Of a stretch of 64,000 nucleotides of DNA, positions 51,391 through 60,252 are shown piece after piece. Every line of letters starts with the position of its first letter. The first letter of the stretch is position 1. A program made the translations under genes and the position numbers. The notes below the pieces were generated by a model. It was not told the DNA's origin, searched no databases, and saw nothing but the letters and a program-made list of their open reading frames with translations. Origin of the DNA: Brevibacterium linens ATCC 9172 (GTDB lineage: Bacteria > Actinomycetota > Actinomycetes > Actinomycetales > Brevibacteriaceae); assembly GCF_900169165.1 (NCBI RefSeq), contig NZ_FXYY01000010.1, forward strand, positions 62,001 through 126,000. The letters are read 5' to 3'.

Positions 51391-52935
51391 TCAGTTCCTG
51401 ACGACCCGATAGGTCTCGAGCCCGGGATCGGCGGCACCGCGGACGTGTCCGGACGGGCTCGCCGCCACGGCCTGGAGGAAGTCGATGGTGTCGGCGGTGA
51501 TCTCCTCGCCGGGCAGGACATTGGGGATCCCGGGCGGGTATGCGGCCAGCGAGCTCACGCTGACCCGTCCGACCGCCTCGGCGGCGGTGACGAGTTCGGA
51601 ATCGGCGAAGTACGCCTCACGCGGGGTCATCGCCAGTCGGCCGGCCATGGGCAGCGGCGGGAGGCCGGCGGCCTGCGTCGGCGCGGCGGCGGAGTCTGCG
51701 GTTTCGCGGCGCAGAGTCTCCAGGGCGTCGATGAGGCGACCGATGTCCGGGGATTTTCCGATGCCGATGAGGGCGACGAGGGTGGTCGCCGTCGACATCT
51801 CGGGGAAGATGTCGAAGTCCTCGGCCAGACGTTTGCGCACGGTGTGGCCGTCGAGTCCGGTGGCGGTGATGTCGATGGGCAGGCGGAACGGGTCGATATC
51901 GACGACGTCGGCATGGCCGAGGAACTCGCCGGACAGCAGGTGGTAGCGGTCGGTGGCCTCGATCTGCGCACGGATATGGCGGATGTTCTCTAGCGAATCC
52001 GTGATCGCCTCGTTCGAGGTCATGAGTTCGCGGCGGGCCAGGTCGATCGAGGCCATGAGGTGGGCGTTCTCGCTCGTCGAGGCGGTCATCATGAATGCGC
52101 GTGCCAGCGCCGGTTCGAGGCGATCGGCGAACTCGGTGTCACCGAGGTGAAGCAACGCGGACTGAGTAAGCGAACCGGCGAGCTTGTGCGTGCTCATGAT
52201 GACGATGTCGGCGCCCTGGGTGACAGGCGATGCCGGCAGATCAGGGTGGAAGCCGAAATGGGCACCCCACGCGGCGTCGATGATCAGTGCCGCACCTGCT
52301 TCGTGGGCCGCCTCGGCGAGGGATTCGACGTCGGCGACGGCACCGAAGTAGCTCGGGGTCACGAGGTAGACGGCGGTCACCGGCTCGGGGTGATTGCGGA
52401 TGGCCCGGCGCAGTGCGTCGGGGGTGACGCCGTGGGCGATGCCGTTGACCTCGTCGACGTTGGGGTAGACGAAGCCGGGGTTGAGCCCGGCCAGCACGAT
52501 GCCGTCGATGAAGCTCGAATGCGCACTGCGCTGGGCGACGACGCCGGACCCGAGCGTGCCGACGGCCAGGGCGGCCATGCGGTTGCCCTGAGAGGATCCG
52601 TTGGTGAGGAACCAGGTGCGGCGGGCGCCCCAGGCCTCGGCGGCCAGGCGCAGAGCTTCGTCCTTCGGGGTATCGATGCCGAGGTCGATTCCGTCGAAGA
52701 GCGGGGGGATGTCCAGGGAGAGGGTGTGCTCGCCGAAGAATTCGGCCTGACCTGCGGATATGCCTTCAATCGTGCCGCCGTGTCCGGGAGTGGACAGGAG
52801 CAGCGAATTGCGGTCGGCCGCGTACGCCAGAGCGTCGGCATAGGGTGCGCGGGACTGTGTGAAGGCAGGATGCGTCGCCGACCCCGAGGAGGAGTGCGGG
52901 GCCGGGGGCATGGGGGAGTCCTGGTGCACGGTCAT
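51391..52935 (-). CDS. PLP-dependent Orn/Lys/Arg-type decarboxylase
   Basis: 514 aa. Fold-type I decarboxylase: LLSTPGHGGT at the N-terminus, FLTNGSSQGN (phosphate loop), IIDAAWGAHFGFHPDLP (Asp for the pyridine nitrogen), and the PLP lysine in VIMSTHKLAGSLTQ; a short C-terminal domain ends with AAYPPGIPNVLPGE, typical of the lysine/arginine decarboxylase group. Would make a polyamine or diamine from a basic amino acid; exact substrate unknown. Divergent from a LysR regulator. Confidence 0.9.
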   Translation of the reverse strand: MTVHQDSPMPPAPHSSSGSATHPAFTQSRAPYADALAYAADRNSLLLSTPGHGGTIEGISAGQAEFFGEHTLSLDIPPLFDGIDLGIDTPKDEALRLAAEAWGARRTWFLTNGSSQGNRMAALAVGTLGSGVVAQRSAHSSFIDGIVLAGLNPGFVYPNVDEVNGIAHGVTPDALRRAIRNHPEPVTAVYLVTPSYFGAVADVESLAEAAHEAGAALIIDAAWGAHFGFHPDLPASPVTQGADIVIMSTHKLAGSLTQSALLHLGDTEFADRLEPALARAFMMTASTSENAHLMASIDLARRELMTSNEAITDSLENIRHIRAQIEATDRYHLLSGEFLGHADVVDIDPFRLPIDITATGLDGHTVRKRLAEDFDIFPEMSTATTLVALIGIGKSPDIGRLIDALETLRRETADSAAAPTQAAGLPPLPMAGRLAMTPREAYFADSELVTAAEAVGRVSVSSLAAYPPGIPNVLPGEEITADTIDFLQAVAASPSGHVRGAADPGLETYRVVRN

Positions 52936-52970
52936 GCGTCCAGGTTAAAGAGGTGAGTGGGTACGGGAGA

Positions 52971-52996
52971 ATAGCAACTTTCCTCCCTTGCTCTAT
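52971..52996. promoter_or_regulatory. Inverted repeat in decarboxylase-LysR divergon
   Basis: ATAGCAA (52971-52977) faces TTGCTCTAT (52988-52996), an inverted repeat with one extra base in the right arm, in the 91-bp gap between the divergent decarboxylase and LysR genes. Fits a LysR-type site. Confidence 0.45.
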
Positions 52997-53026
52997 AGTC
53001 AGTATCGAACTCGATGGAGGAGAGCA

Positions 53027-54031
53027 ATGGAACCTCTGGATACTCGCGGCCTCACCGCTCTGCGTGCCGTCGCCGAGACCGGATCCGTCGCCGCGGCCGC
53101 CGCCGCGCTGCAGTGGAGCCAGCCGACGGTCAATCATCATCTGCGCAATCTCGAGCGGGCTCTCGGCGCGACTCTGCTCGATCGCACTCCGCGCGGATCA
53201 GAGCCGACGACAGTGGGCAGCCTCGTGGTGACCCGAGCCGTGGAGATCCTAGGACTGTGCCAGCGCCTCGGCGCCGAGGTGGCCCTCTGGCGCGAATCTC
53301 AGGCTGTGCCGGTGCGCATCGGGGCCGTGCCCACCGTCGGCGCTCGCGTCATCCCGCGCCTCCACGATCAGCTGCAGGCTCGCCCCAGATGGCAGACCCG
53401 TGACGAGGCGGTCGCCGGCGACAGGACCGACGTGCTCACCGCGGCCCTGGACGTGACGATGGATGAGCACGCGAAGCTCGTCTCCCGGCTCGAGTCCGGG
53501 GACCTCGATCTCGCGCTGCTCGTGTCGACCGATCTCGATCGGACGTGGATTCCGGCGACGCTGACCGCTGCTCACCTGTATTCGGAGCGGCTGTTTCTGT
53601 GCGTGCCGAAGACCATCGGGTCGATCGGCCTCGACGATCATGGCCGACCCGACCTCACAGCGCTGGTGTCCCAGACCTGGGCGTTCAGCATCGACCCCGG
53701 TGACGCCATCGACGAGGTGGTCCGCTCCTTCTGTCTGAGCGCTGGGTTTGAGCCCCGCGTGGGGATGCGGATGGACGACTATGCGGCTATCAACCGGATG
53801 ATCTCGGCCGGTCTGGCGGTGGCGATGATCCCTGAGTCATCGCTGTCGCCAGACCCGGACATCACCGTCATCCCGATGCCGCTCAGCGACTGCCGCCGTG
53901 ACGTGCTGCTCGTCTCCCGGTCCTCGCGGCCGCAGGGGCGCCCTCGTCATGACCCGATCGTCGATGCGCACAATTCCGCCATCGCCGAGGTGGTCGCCGA
54001 CGTCCGTACCGTCACCCGGCAGTGGCGGTGA
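53027..54031 (+). CDS. LysR-family transcriptional regulator
   Basis: 334 aa. N-terminal winged helix GLTALRAVAETGSVAAAAAALQWSQPTVNHHLRNLERALG in pattern (8-47), then the effector lobes (VPVRIGAVPTVGARVIPRL, ISAGLAVAMIPESSL). Longer than the usual ~300 aa, with an extra stretch around 125-145. ATG 53027 follows GGAGGAGA. Divergent from the decarboxylase gene, which it most likely controls. Confidence 0.92.
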   Translation: MEPLDTRGLTALRAVAETGSVAAAAAALQWSQPTVNHHLRNLERALGATLLDRTPRGSEPTTVGSLVVTRAVEILGLCQRLGAEVALWRESQAVPVRIGAVPTVGARVIPRLHDQLQARPRWQTRDEAVAGDRTDVLTAALDVTMDEHAKLVSRLESGDLDLALLVSTDLDRTWIPATLTAAHLYSERLFLCVPKTIGSIGLDDHGRPDLTALVSQTWAFSIDPGDAIDEVVRSFCLSAGFEPRVGMRMDDYAAINRMISAGLAVAMIPESSLSPDPDITVIPMPLSDCRRDVLLVSRSSRPQGRPRHDPIVDAHNSAIAEVVADVRTVTRQWR

Positions 54032-54065
54032 CGCCGCGGTTTCAGAGCAGCGGTCAGAATGCGTC

Positions 54066-55451
54066 TCAGAGCGCGAGGATCGCGGGCACCGTGAGCACCG
54101 CGACGTAGTAGCCCATGAACTGGACGCCGGCGTGCATGCCGATGAACCGGTTGAACAGGCCGCCGACGAGTCCGACGGTGAGCGTCACACCCAGAGCCAA
54201 CAGTCCGCCTTCATAGAGGCAGATGACGCAGATGAGCGCGGCGAAGCCGGCGATGATCGCTTCGTGGGAGACCGACTTCATCACCCAGGTCGCCGCCCGG
54301 TGAGCGTTCGTCATCACGAAGGGGTAGGCAATGGCGACGGCGATGATCGCCGCGATGACGGAGAAGAGAGCGAACTGACCAGTCGTGAGCAGGTCGTGGA
54401 GATTGTTCGTCGTTCCCGTCTCAGCATCGAGCGTGTAGACGGGGGGAGCGTTGAACAGCGGCCCTGCAGGACCGGCCGCCATCGGTGACAGGGGCAAGCC
54501 GATCGCGATGAGCGGGATGAGAGTCTCGGCGATATAGGTCGACTCTGTGGTTCCGTTGCGGACAGTGATGACGGTGGTGAGTCGTTCATACCCGTTCTTG
54601 ACCCGGCTTCCGACGATCTCGCCCATGAGCACCGCCATGGCCACGGGGGAGAAGACGAAGGTCGCGCTGGTGATCGCCGCCGAACCGCTGGTATACGCCA
54701 GCTGCTTTCCGGTCAGCACCTTGAAGGGGTGCGGCATCCTCGATCCCCCTGCGGGCCGGACGTCGGGAGCAAGATTGAACTCCCGCTTGCCCGACTGCTG
54801 CATCGAGCGGCGTCCGGCGGGGGAGAGCGCAGCGAACAGGTCGAAGATGAGCGGCCCGGTGGCGATGCCGAGGAAGAACGAGGTGGTGAAGGTCGCTTCC
54901 TTCTGCTCCATGATGAAGGCCTGCAGCCCGACGATGAGCAGGACGAACGGGACGAGCCCCGCAACCGCAGCGAGTCTGCCCTTCGAGGTGTAGGCGACGA
55001 GGACGGCCGCGGCGATGAAGATCCAGGGAGCGGCAGCGCCGATCGCCTCGGCGAAAGGAGTGAGTACGAGGGCGAACACGATCGACAGCGGAATGGCAAT
55101 GGCAACTGAGACGACTCCACCGGAGATCGCCTTCTGCAGTGCGATATGCGGGATTCCGAGCGACCTCAGCAGCTGCGCCTCACGCAGCATCGGCACCGCT
55201 GTGGTGTCACCGGGGATTCCGAGGAGAGTCGTCGGTACGGCGTGGGAGATGTGTTTGGCAATGATCGCGGCGAGGAAGAACGCGAGCACCCCGGCAGGAG
55301 GCACCCCGATGAGGATGACAAGCAACGCCAGCGGTGCCACGATCGCCGTCTCGTCCGTGCCCGAGATCAGTCCGATTCCGGTGAAGAGCACCCCGGAGAG
55401 AAGCGCCATCCCGACGGCCCACAGGACTGGTTCGATGAGTTCCGCGGTCAC
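54066..55451 (-). CDS. TctA-like transporter membrane protein
   Basis: 461 aa, about 11-12 helices. Typical TctA features: GTDETAIVAPLALLV near the N-terminus, IISK/IAKHISHAVPTTLLGIPGDTTAVPML, and a repeated second half with LPLSPMAAGPAGPLFNAPP. The long (about 460-500) subunit of tripartite tricarboxylate transporters. GTG start overlaps the stop of the TctB-like gene (GTGA). No periplasmic TctC gene is seen. Last gene of the mvaA-mvaB operon, so probably imports mevalonate or a related acid. Confidence 0.85.
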   Translation of the reverse strand: MTAELIEPVLWAVGMALLSGVLFTGIGLISGTDETAIVAPLALLVILIGVPPAGVLAFFLAAIIAKHISHAVPTTLLGIPGDTTAVPMLREAQLLRSLGIPHIALQKAISGGVVSVAIAIPLSIVFALVLTPFAEAIGAAAPWIFIAAAVLVAYTSKGRLAAVAGLVPFVLLIVGLQAFIMEQKEATFTTSFFLGIATGPLIFDLFAALSPAGRRSMQQSGKREFNLAPDVRPAGGSRMPHPFKVLTGKQLAYTSGSAAITSATFVFSPVAMAVLMGEIVGSRVKNGYERLTTVITVRNGTTESTYIAETLIPLIAIGLPLSPMAAGPAGPLFNAPPVYTLDAETGTTNNLHDLLTTGQFALFSVIAAIIAVAIAYPFVMTNAHRAATWVMKSVSHEAIIAGFAALICVICLYEGGLLALGVTLTVGLVGGLFNRFIGMHAGVQFMGYYVAVLTVPAILAL

Positions 55452-55870
55452 TGGTGCCCACCCTTCTCTTGGGCGCGTGCCTCATGGTTGTCGACGAGGG
55501 CGTCGAAGAGACCGAGGGCTCGGACTTCTGCCTGAACCGCCGGGCCGAGGTCGCGGGGGTCGCCGAGATCCCCGTATTCCTCGACGACCTCGTCGATGAT
55601 CTCCTGCCGGTTGCGCGTGTCGGCCGCCGAGGTGGTGATCACTCTCTTGGGTTTGAACAGAAACCCGGAGATCACGGCCCCGACGATGCAGCCGACGATG
55701 CCGACGAGTAGAGCATAGGAGTGACCCAGCGCTTCATCGCCTCCGGCGGCGAAGAGATGATCGGCGATGAGGTAGGCCGGGACTGCTGTCCCGACGGCTA
55801 TGGCGATACCGCCGATGAGATGTCTGGGGTCGACGGTGTCATTCCACACCTCGAGCAATTGCGGCATCAT
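55448..55870 (-). CDS. Small membrane protein, TctB-position
   Basis: 140 aa. Two hydrophobic helices (about 17-42 and 49-71) and a charged cytosolic C-terminal half (NRQEIIDEVVEEYGDLGDPR). Lies directly before the TctA-like gene with an overlap, where TctB usually stands, but TctB has four helices, so the match is by position and size only. It may be the small partner of this transporter. Confidence 0.7.
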   Translation of the reverse strand: MMPQLLEVWNDTVDPRHLIGGIAIAVGTAVPAYLIADHLFAAGGDEALGHSYALLVGIVGCIVGAVISGFLFKPKRVITTSAADTRNRQEIIDEVVEEYGDLGDPRDLGPAVQAEVRALGLFDALVDNHEARAQEKGGHQ

Positions 55871-55918
55871 TGCCTGCCTTCTGTCGGCCGACGGCTGTCG
55901 GGAACGTGAACGATGGAA

Positions 55919-56854
55919 CTACCGGCCGAGGACGGCCGATGATGTTGCGGATGGAAGCGGAATGCCGAGCTGCTTGCCCAGCCACTGGCTGACCGTCGCC
56001 ACGGCGTCGATGTCGACGCCGGTGGAGATGCCCAGACCCTGGAGCATCCAGAGGAGATCTTCGGTGGCCAGGTTTCCGGACGCTGTGCGGGCGAAGGGGC
56101 AGCCACCGATCCCTCCTGCCGATGCGTCGAACTGACTGACACCTGCTTGAAGCGCGGAGTAGACATTCGCAAGCGCCTGGCCATAGGTGTTGTGGGTGTG
56201 CAGGGCGATCCGATCGATCGGAATCCCGGCGCCGACCAGGCTATCAAGAACAGCGGTCACATGACCGGGAGTCGCGGTTCCGATGGTATCGCCGAGCGAG
56301 ATCGTCAGGCAGCCGGCATCGACGAGGCGACGCGCAGCCGTGGCGACGTGCTCAGGATCGACCGCGCCCTCCCAGGGATCCCCGAAGACCATCGACAGAT
56401 AGCCCCGCACCCGCATCCCCGCCGCAGTTGCTGCGCGTGCCACCTCGATGCTGCGGTCTGTGGTGTGCTGAAGTGGACCGCCGAGGTTGGCCTGGGCGAA
56501 CGATTCGGTGACGCTGATGAAGACCGAGGCGTCTTTCGCTCCCGCCGCGACGGCATCATCGAGACCCCTTCGATTCGGGACGAGGACGGGGAACGCGATT
56601 TCGGAGTTCAGGTCGAGGCCTGCGAGCACCGATCGTGTGTCGGCCATCTGGGGAACGGCCCGCGGAGAGACGAAGCTTCCGGCTTCGATGGTCTTCAGGC
56701 CGGCATCGGAGAGCCGCCGGATCAGTTCGAGCCGGGTTGAGACAGGAAGCGTGCGTGCTTGCGACTGCAGACCATCTCGAGCGCTGACCTCGCAGACACT
56801 GACCTCGGTCGGCAGGTTCGACGGCACGAACTGCTGTGGGAGCTGTGCCGTCAT
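55919..56854 (-). CDS. mvaB: Hydroxymethylglutaryl-CoA lyase
   Basis: Splits HMG-CoA into acetoacetate and acetyl-CoA. 311 aa. VSARDGLQSQ (metal/substrate site, usually PRDGLQ), AGSFVSPRAVPQMAD, LHTHNTYGQALANV (His-x-His metal ligands) and the Cys loop GGIGGCPFARTASGNLATEDLL. Its start overlaps the stop of the HMG-CoA reductase gene by 4 bp, so the two are coupled. Second step of mevalonate breakdown. Confidence 0.94.
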   Translation of the reverse strand: MTAQLPQQFVPSNLPTEVSVCEVSARDGLQSQARTLPVSTRLELIRRLSDAGLKTIEAGSFVSPRAVPQMADTRSVLAGLDLNSEIAFPVLVPNRRGLDDAVAAGAKDASVFISVTESFAQANLGGPLQHTTDRSIEVARAATAAGMRVRGYLSMVFGDPWEGAVDPEHVATAARRLVDAGCLTISLGDTIGTATPGHVTAVLDSLVGAGIPIDRIALHTHNTYGQALANVYSALQAGVSQFDASAGGIGGCPFARTASGNLATEDLLWMLQGLGISTGVDIDAVATVSQWLGKQLGIPLPSATSSAVLGR

Positions 56855-58125
56855 CGCGATGCACCGGAGCGGAGTTCGTCGAGGATGGACTGGACCCTGT
56901 CGAACCGGAATGCCTTCTCTTCGATGAGGCGGTCCACGATGATCGCGGTCTCCTCGGCGTTCGCTCCGGCAGAGGCAGCGAGGTTCTTCGCATGCAGAGA
57001 CATGTGTCCGCGCTGCACACCCTCGGTGGCGAGAACTCGCAGTGCCGCGAGGTTCTGCGCCAAGCCGGCGGCGACGATCATCTCGGCGAGATCCTGTGCG
57101 GTCGCCACCTCGGCGATCTGCAGAGCAGTGCGCGCGGCGGGATGGACCTTGGTGGCGCCCCCGACGAGGCCGACGGGCATGGGCATCTCGAGGGTGCCGA
57201 CCAGGTCGCCGTCGGCATTCCTCTCGAACGTCGAGAGAGAAGAGTATCGGCCGTCGACGAGCGCATGGGAATGCGCTCCGGCCTCGACCGCACGGGTGTC
57301 GTTCCCGGTTGCGAGGACGACCGCGGAGACGCCGTTCATGATGCCTTTGTTGTGAGTGGCCGCTCGATAGGGGTCGGCTGCGGCGAGTTCGTAGGCATGG
57401 AGGATGTTGTCGATGACCTCATTCCCGCCGAGCAGATCCCTGTCGAAGACGGCCCGTGCCCGAGACAGTCGACGGTCCGCCTTGTTGGTGAGGATGCGCA
57501 GGAGTGCGTCGCCTCCGGCAATGGCTGCCACGGCTCCGGAGACCGCCTCAGCCATCGTGTTGACTGCATTCGCCCCCATCGCGTCTCGGACATCGACGAG
57601 GAGGTGGACGAGAACGTACGTGGTCGTCCGCGCTTCGACGAGACGGACCTCGAGGCCCTTGACTCCGCCGCCGACCTCGACGAGCTTGGGGTCCTGCGCA
57701 TTGGCCAGATCGATGATCTCGGCTTGCCGTTCGAGGACACGTGTGCGCGCGGCCTGCGGGTCCGCCACGTTGATGAGCTGGATCTGTGCCTGCATGACGG
57801 GCTCGGTCGAGCTTGTGCAGAAACCGCCGTGCGGACGTGCCATTCGTGCTGCGTTGCTGGCGGCGGCGATGACCGAGGCCTCTTCGGTCGCCATGGGTAC
57901 GAGCACGTCGGTGCCGTTGATCGTGAAGTTGGTGGCTGCGCCGAGAGGAAGCGAGAACACGCCGAAGATGTTCTCGCTGAGGTTGGCGGCGTCTTCGGGA
58001 CCGAAGGCATCCGCATCGAGCTGGCTCAACAGTTGGGCGTCGAGCCCAGTCGAGGCTGCGACGGCTTTCCTGCGATCACCGACCGACATGTTTCGGAAGT
58101 CGGCAATTCGGCTGTTCACTGCCAT
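56851..58125 (-). CDS. mvaA: Hydroxymethylglutaryl-CoA reductase, degradative (class II)
   Basis: 424 aa. Runs in the direction mevalonate to HMG-CoA in this setting. Motifs: ENIFGVFSLPLGAATNF (catalytic Glu), DAMGANAVNTM (catalytic Asp), THNKGIMNG (Lys), VGLVGGATKVHP, and HMSLHAKNLA (His). Length and sequence style are class II, as in Pseudomonas mevalonii, not biosynthetic class I. First gene of the operon mvaA-mvaB-small protein-TctA, which together should import and degrade mevalonate. Confidence 0.94.
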   Translation of the reverse strand: MAVNSRIADFRNMSVGDRRKAVAASTGLDAQLLSQLDADAFGPEDAANLSENIFGVFSLPLGAATNFTINGTDVLVPMATEEASVIAAASNAARMARPHGGFCTSSTEPVMQAQIQLINVADPQAARTRVLERQAEIIDLANAQDPKLVEVGGGVKGLEVRLVEARTTTYVLVHLLVDVRDAMGANAVNTMAEAVSGAVAAIAGGDALLRILTNKADRRLSRARAVFDRDLLGGNEVIDNILHAYELAAADPYRAATHNKGIMNGVSAVVLATGNDTRAVEAGAHSHALVDGRYSSLSTFERNADGDLVGTLEMPMPVGLVGGATKVHPAARTALQIAEVATAQDLAEMIVAAGLAQNLAALRVLATEGVQRGHMSLHAKNLAASAGANAEETAIIVDRLIEEKAFRFDRVQSILDELRSGASR

Positions 58126-58153
58126 CGTGTATCTCCAGTCAGGTCGTCATTGG

Positions 58154-58170
58154 CCGACATAGGCTGTCGG
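58154..58170. promoter_or_regulatory. Inverted repeat CCGACA-N5-TGTCGG upstream of mvaA
   Basis: Perfect 6-bp arms with a 5-nt spacer, 28 bp before the mvaA start, in the 150-bp gap between the GAF-PucR regulator and mvaA. A candidate site for that regulator. Confidence 0.45.
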
Positions 58171-58275
58171 TCGGAGTTCCTCCGCAGAGATCAGTCAAAC
58201 AATGCACGCGTGAATCTGCCATGTCTTTTTCGGATGTGAATATCGCTCGCCTTTGGCTGTTCCAGACATAGAGGC

Positions 58276-60174
58276 TTAGAAGGATGACTTCAACTTTTCG
58301 AGGCGGAGCGCGACCTGGAGGCGGAACGCCCGCTCCGGTGTCCTCCACTCCTGACCGAGCACGAGATCGGCTCTCTCCAGTCGTTGCTTGACGGTGTTGA
58401 CATGCACTGACATCTGAGTCGCGGTTCGACGGATGCTCATGCCGGACTCGAAATACTCCCGCAGAGTCGAGAGCAGCTCGGCTGAATGGGTTCGGTCCCA
58501 TCGGCGCAGCGGCTCGAGCATCCGCTGCATGAATCTCTCCGTTTGCTCCGGCGCGGTGCCAAACATTGCGGTGTAAGGCGCGAAATCCTCCGTGGGAAAG
58601 ATTCCTTCGCTGATGCCGAGGGAATTGAGGATGCGGATGCACGACCACATTTCGTCCTCGGCGGTGCGCAGCTGCTTCCTGTCGTAATCGGTGTCGGAGA
58701 TGATCACCAGCGAACTTTCGAGGGCGCCCGACTCTTCGAACAGGGTGTCCAGGGTGGGCCTGTCGCGGATCACGGCGCTGGGCAGGAGCACCGTGATCCC
58801 GGGGGATCGCTGCGTCATGAGAATGCGCGGCTCGACGCGGACCAGGCGAGCGGCGATGCGGTCATCGTTTTCGATATCGCCCTGAATCGTCATGAGTCTC
58901 CAGGGCCCGGAGAGGCTGAAGCTGCCGGTTCGGGAACGGGCTTCGAGCTCACTGAGATCACGAGTGCCGGCAATGATGTCGACTGCGAGTTCGCCACGGA
59001 CTCGGTTCTCGGCATCAGCCCGGGCTTGTTCGTTCATTCGGATGAGCGCGAGCGTCTGCGCCGCCTGGGCGACGATGTTCGCGTCACCGTCCGCCGGTTC
59101 GTCGGTGAAGCGGACGAACAGTCCGCTGTGCTGTCGGCGGTGGGAAGCCACCGAGGCGACATACAGGTGCTGTGCTCCATCGACCTGTGCGCTTCGGCCC
59201 GTCGCCCGGCTGTGACTCAGCGCCGCGTGGACGTCAGCATTGTCCACCGCGATGCCGTCGAAGAATTCCTCGTCGGCGGGGAAGTTCGGAGAGCCGAGGC
59301 GTCCACTGTCGACGACGATCACGTCGGCCTGGAGCAATTTGGAGATGGCGTCGAGAACTGCGGGGACTCCTTGTCCCTGCAGGACGAGCTGCGTCAGCTG
59401 CTCCTCGACCTCGACGAGCCGTTGGAGGGTGCTGGCCTGCGCGGCTGCCGTCTCCTCGGCTTCCGCGGAGGCTTGGGCCGCCTCTGCGAGGTCTCCCATC
59501 AGCTGCGCCGTCTTCAGCACCACGGAAGCGTGGTCTGCGAGAGCTGACAGCAGGGTGATCTCGTCGGTGGTGAAGTCATGTGGATAGCGGTTGGCCGCGA
59601 AGAGGGCGCCGAGGACTTCGCCGTCGACGACCATCGGCACTCCGAGGAGTGATTCCATGCGCTCGGCCTTCACCGCGGAGTCGACGCGTCTTTCGTGAGG
59701 CAGTCGGGTCAGATCGTAGTTCGACGTCCACTGTGCGGCGCGATCACGCACGACCTGTCCTGCCAGTCCGACGCCGGGAGGCACTCGCAGTTCTTTGAGA
59801 TTCGCCGAGATCGCTCCGCGACTTGCCTGAACACGTAGGTCGTCGGTCTCTGGGTAGTACTGGGAGAGGTAGGCGATATCGCATCCGATGAGTGTTTGGG
59901 CACGGTCGACGAGCTTCTGCAGCAGCTTCTCGGTGTCTCGCACACGGATGAGCTCCGAGGCGCTTTCGAGCAGGGCCGAACGCTCTCGATCCTTCTGCTT
60001 CCACCGGGTCATGGTCGAAGAGAGATCGGAGAAGGAGTCGATGAGCTCGGGGTGGTGCTCGAGACCGCGGGCCAGCGCCGTGCGGTCGAGATCGACTCCG
60101 CGAGAGAGAGCTCTGACGATCTCGGCCACGGCGGCCGCGGACACGGTCCCCGATTCATCTTCGATCTCAGTCAT
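58276..60174 (-). CDS. GAF-domain PucR-type regulator
   Basis: 632 aa. N-terminal coiled region, a GAF domain (about 75-225: LLQKLVDRAQTLIGCDIAYLS, PPGVGLAGQVVRDRAAQW, GVPMVVDGEVLGALFAANR), a coiled linker, a second sensor-like domain, and the C-terminal PucR HTH (ESGMSIRRTATQMSVHVNTVKQRLERA). It lies directly upstream of mvaA on the same strand, so it very probably controls the mevalonate operon, with a small molecule sensed by the GAF or middle domain. Confidence 0.88.
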   Translation of the reverse strand: MTEIEDESGTVSAAAVAEIVRALSRGVDLDRTALARGLEHHPELIDSFSDLSSTMTRWKQKDRERSALLESASELIRVRDTEKLLQKLVDRAQTLIGCDIAYLSQYYPETDDLRVQASRGAISANLKELRVPPGVGLAGQVVRDRAAQWTSNYDLTRLPHERRVDSAVKAERMESLLGVPMVVDGEVLGALFAANRYPHDFTTDEITLLSALADHASVVLKTAQLMGDLAEAAQASAEAEETAAAQASTLQRLVEVEEQLTQLVLQGQGVPAVLDAISKLLQADVIVVDSGRLGSPNFPADEEFFDGIAVDNADVHAALSHSRATGRSAQVDGAQHLYVASVASHRRQHSGLFVRFTDEPADGDANIVAQAAQTLALIRMNEQARADAENRVRGELAVDIIAGTRDLSELEARSRTGSFSLSGPWRLMTIQGDIENDDRIAARLVRVEPRILMTQRSPGITVLLPSAVIRDRPTLDTLFEESGALESSLVIISDTDYDRKQLRTAEDEMWSCIRILNSLGISEGIFPTEDFAPYTAMFGTAPEQTERFMQRMLEPLRRWDRTHSAELLSTLREYFESGMSIRRTATQMSVHVNTVKQRLERADLVLGQEWRTPERAFRLQVALRLEKLKSSF

Positions 60175-60252
60175 GAGACCAGTGTCGCAGGGCTCCGTCT
60201 TCTCCGCTGCACCCGATGGCGGACGGGCGCAGCACCTGAGTGGTCGTCGCCG

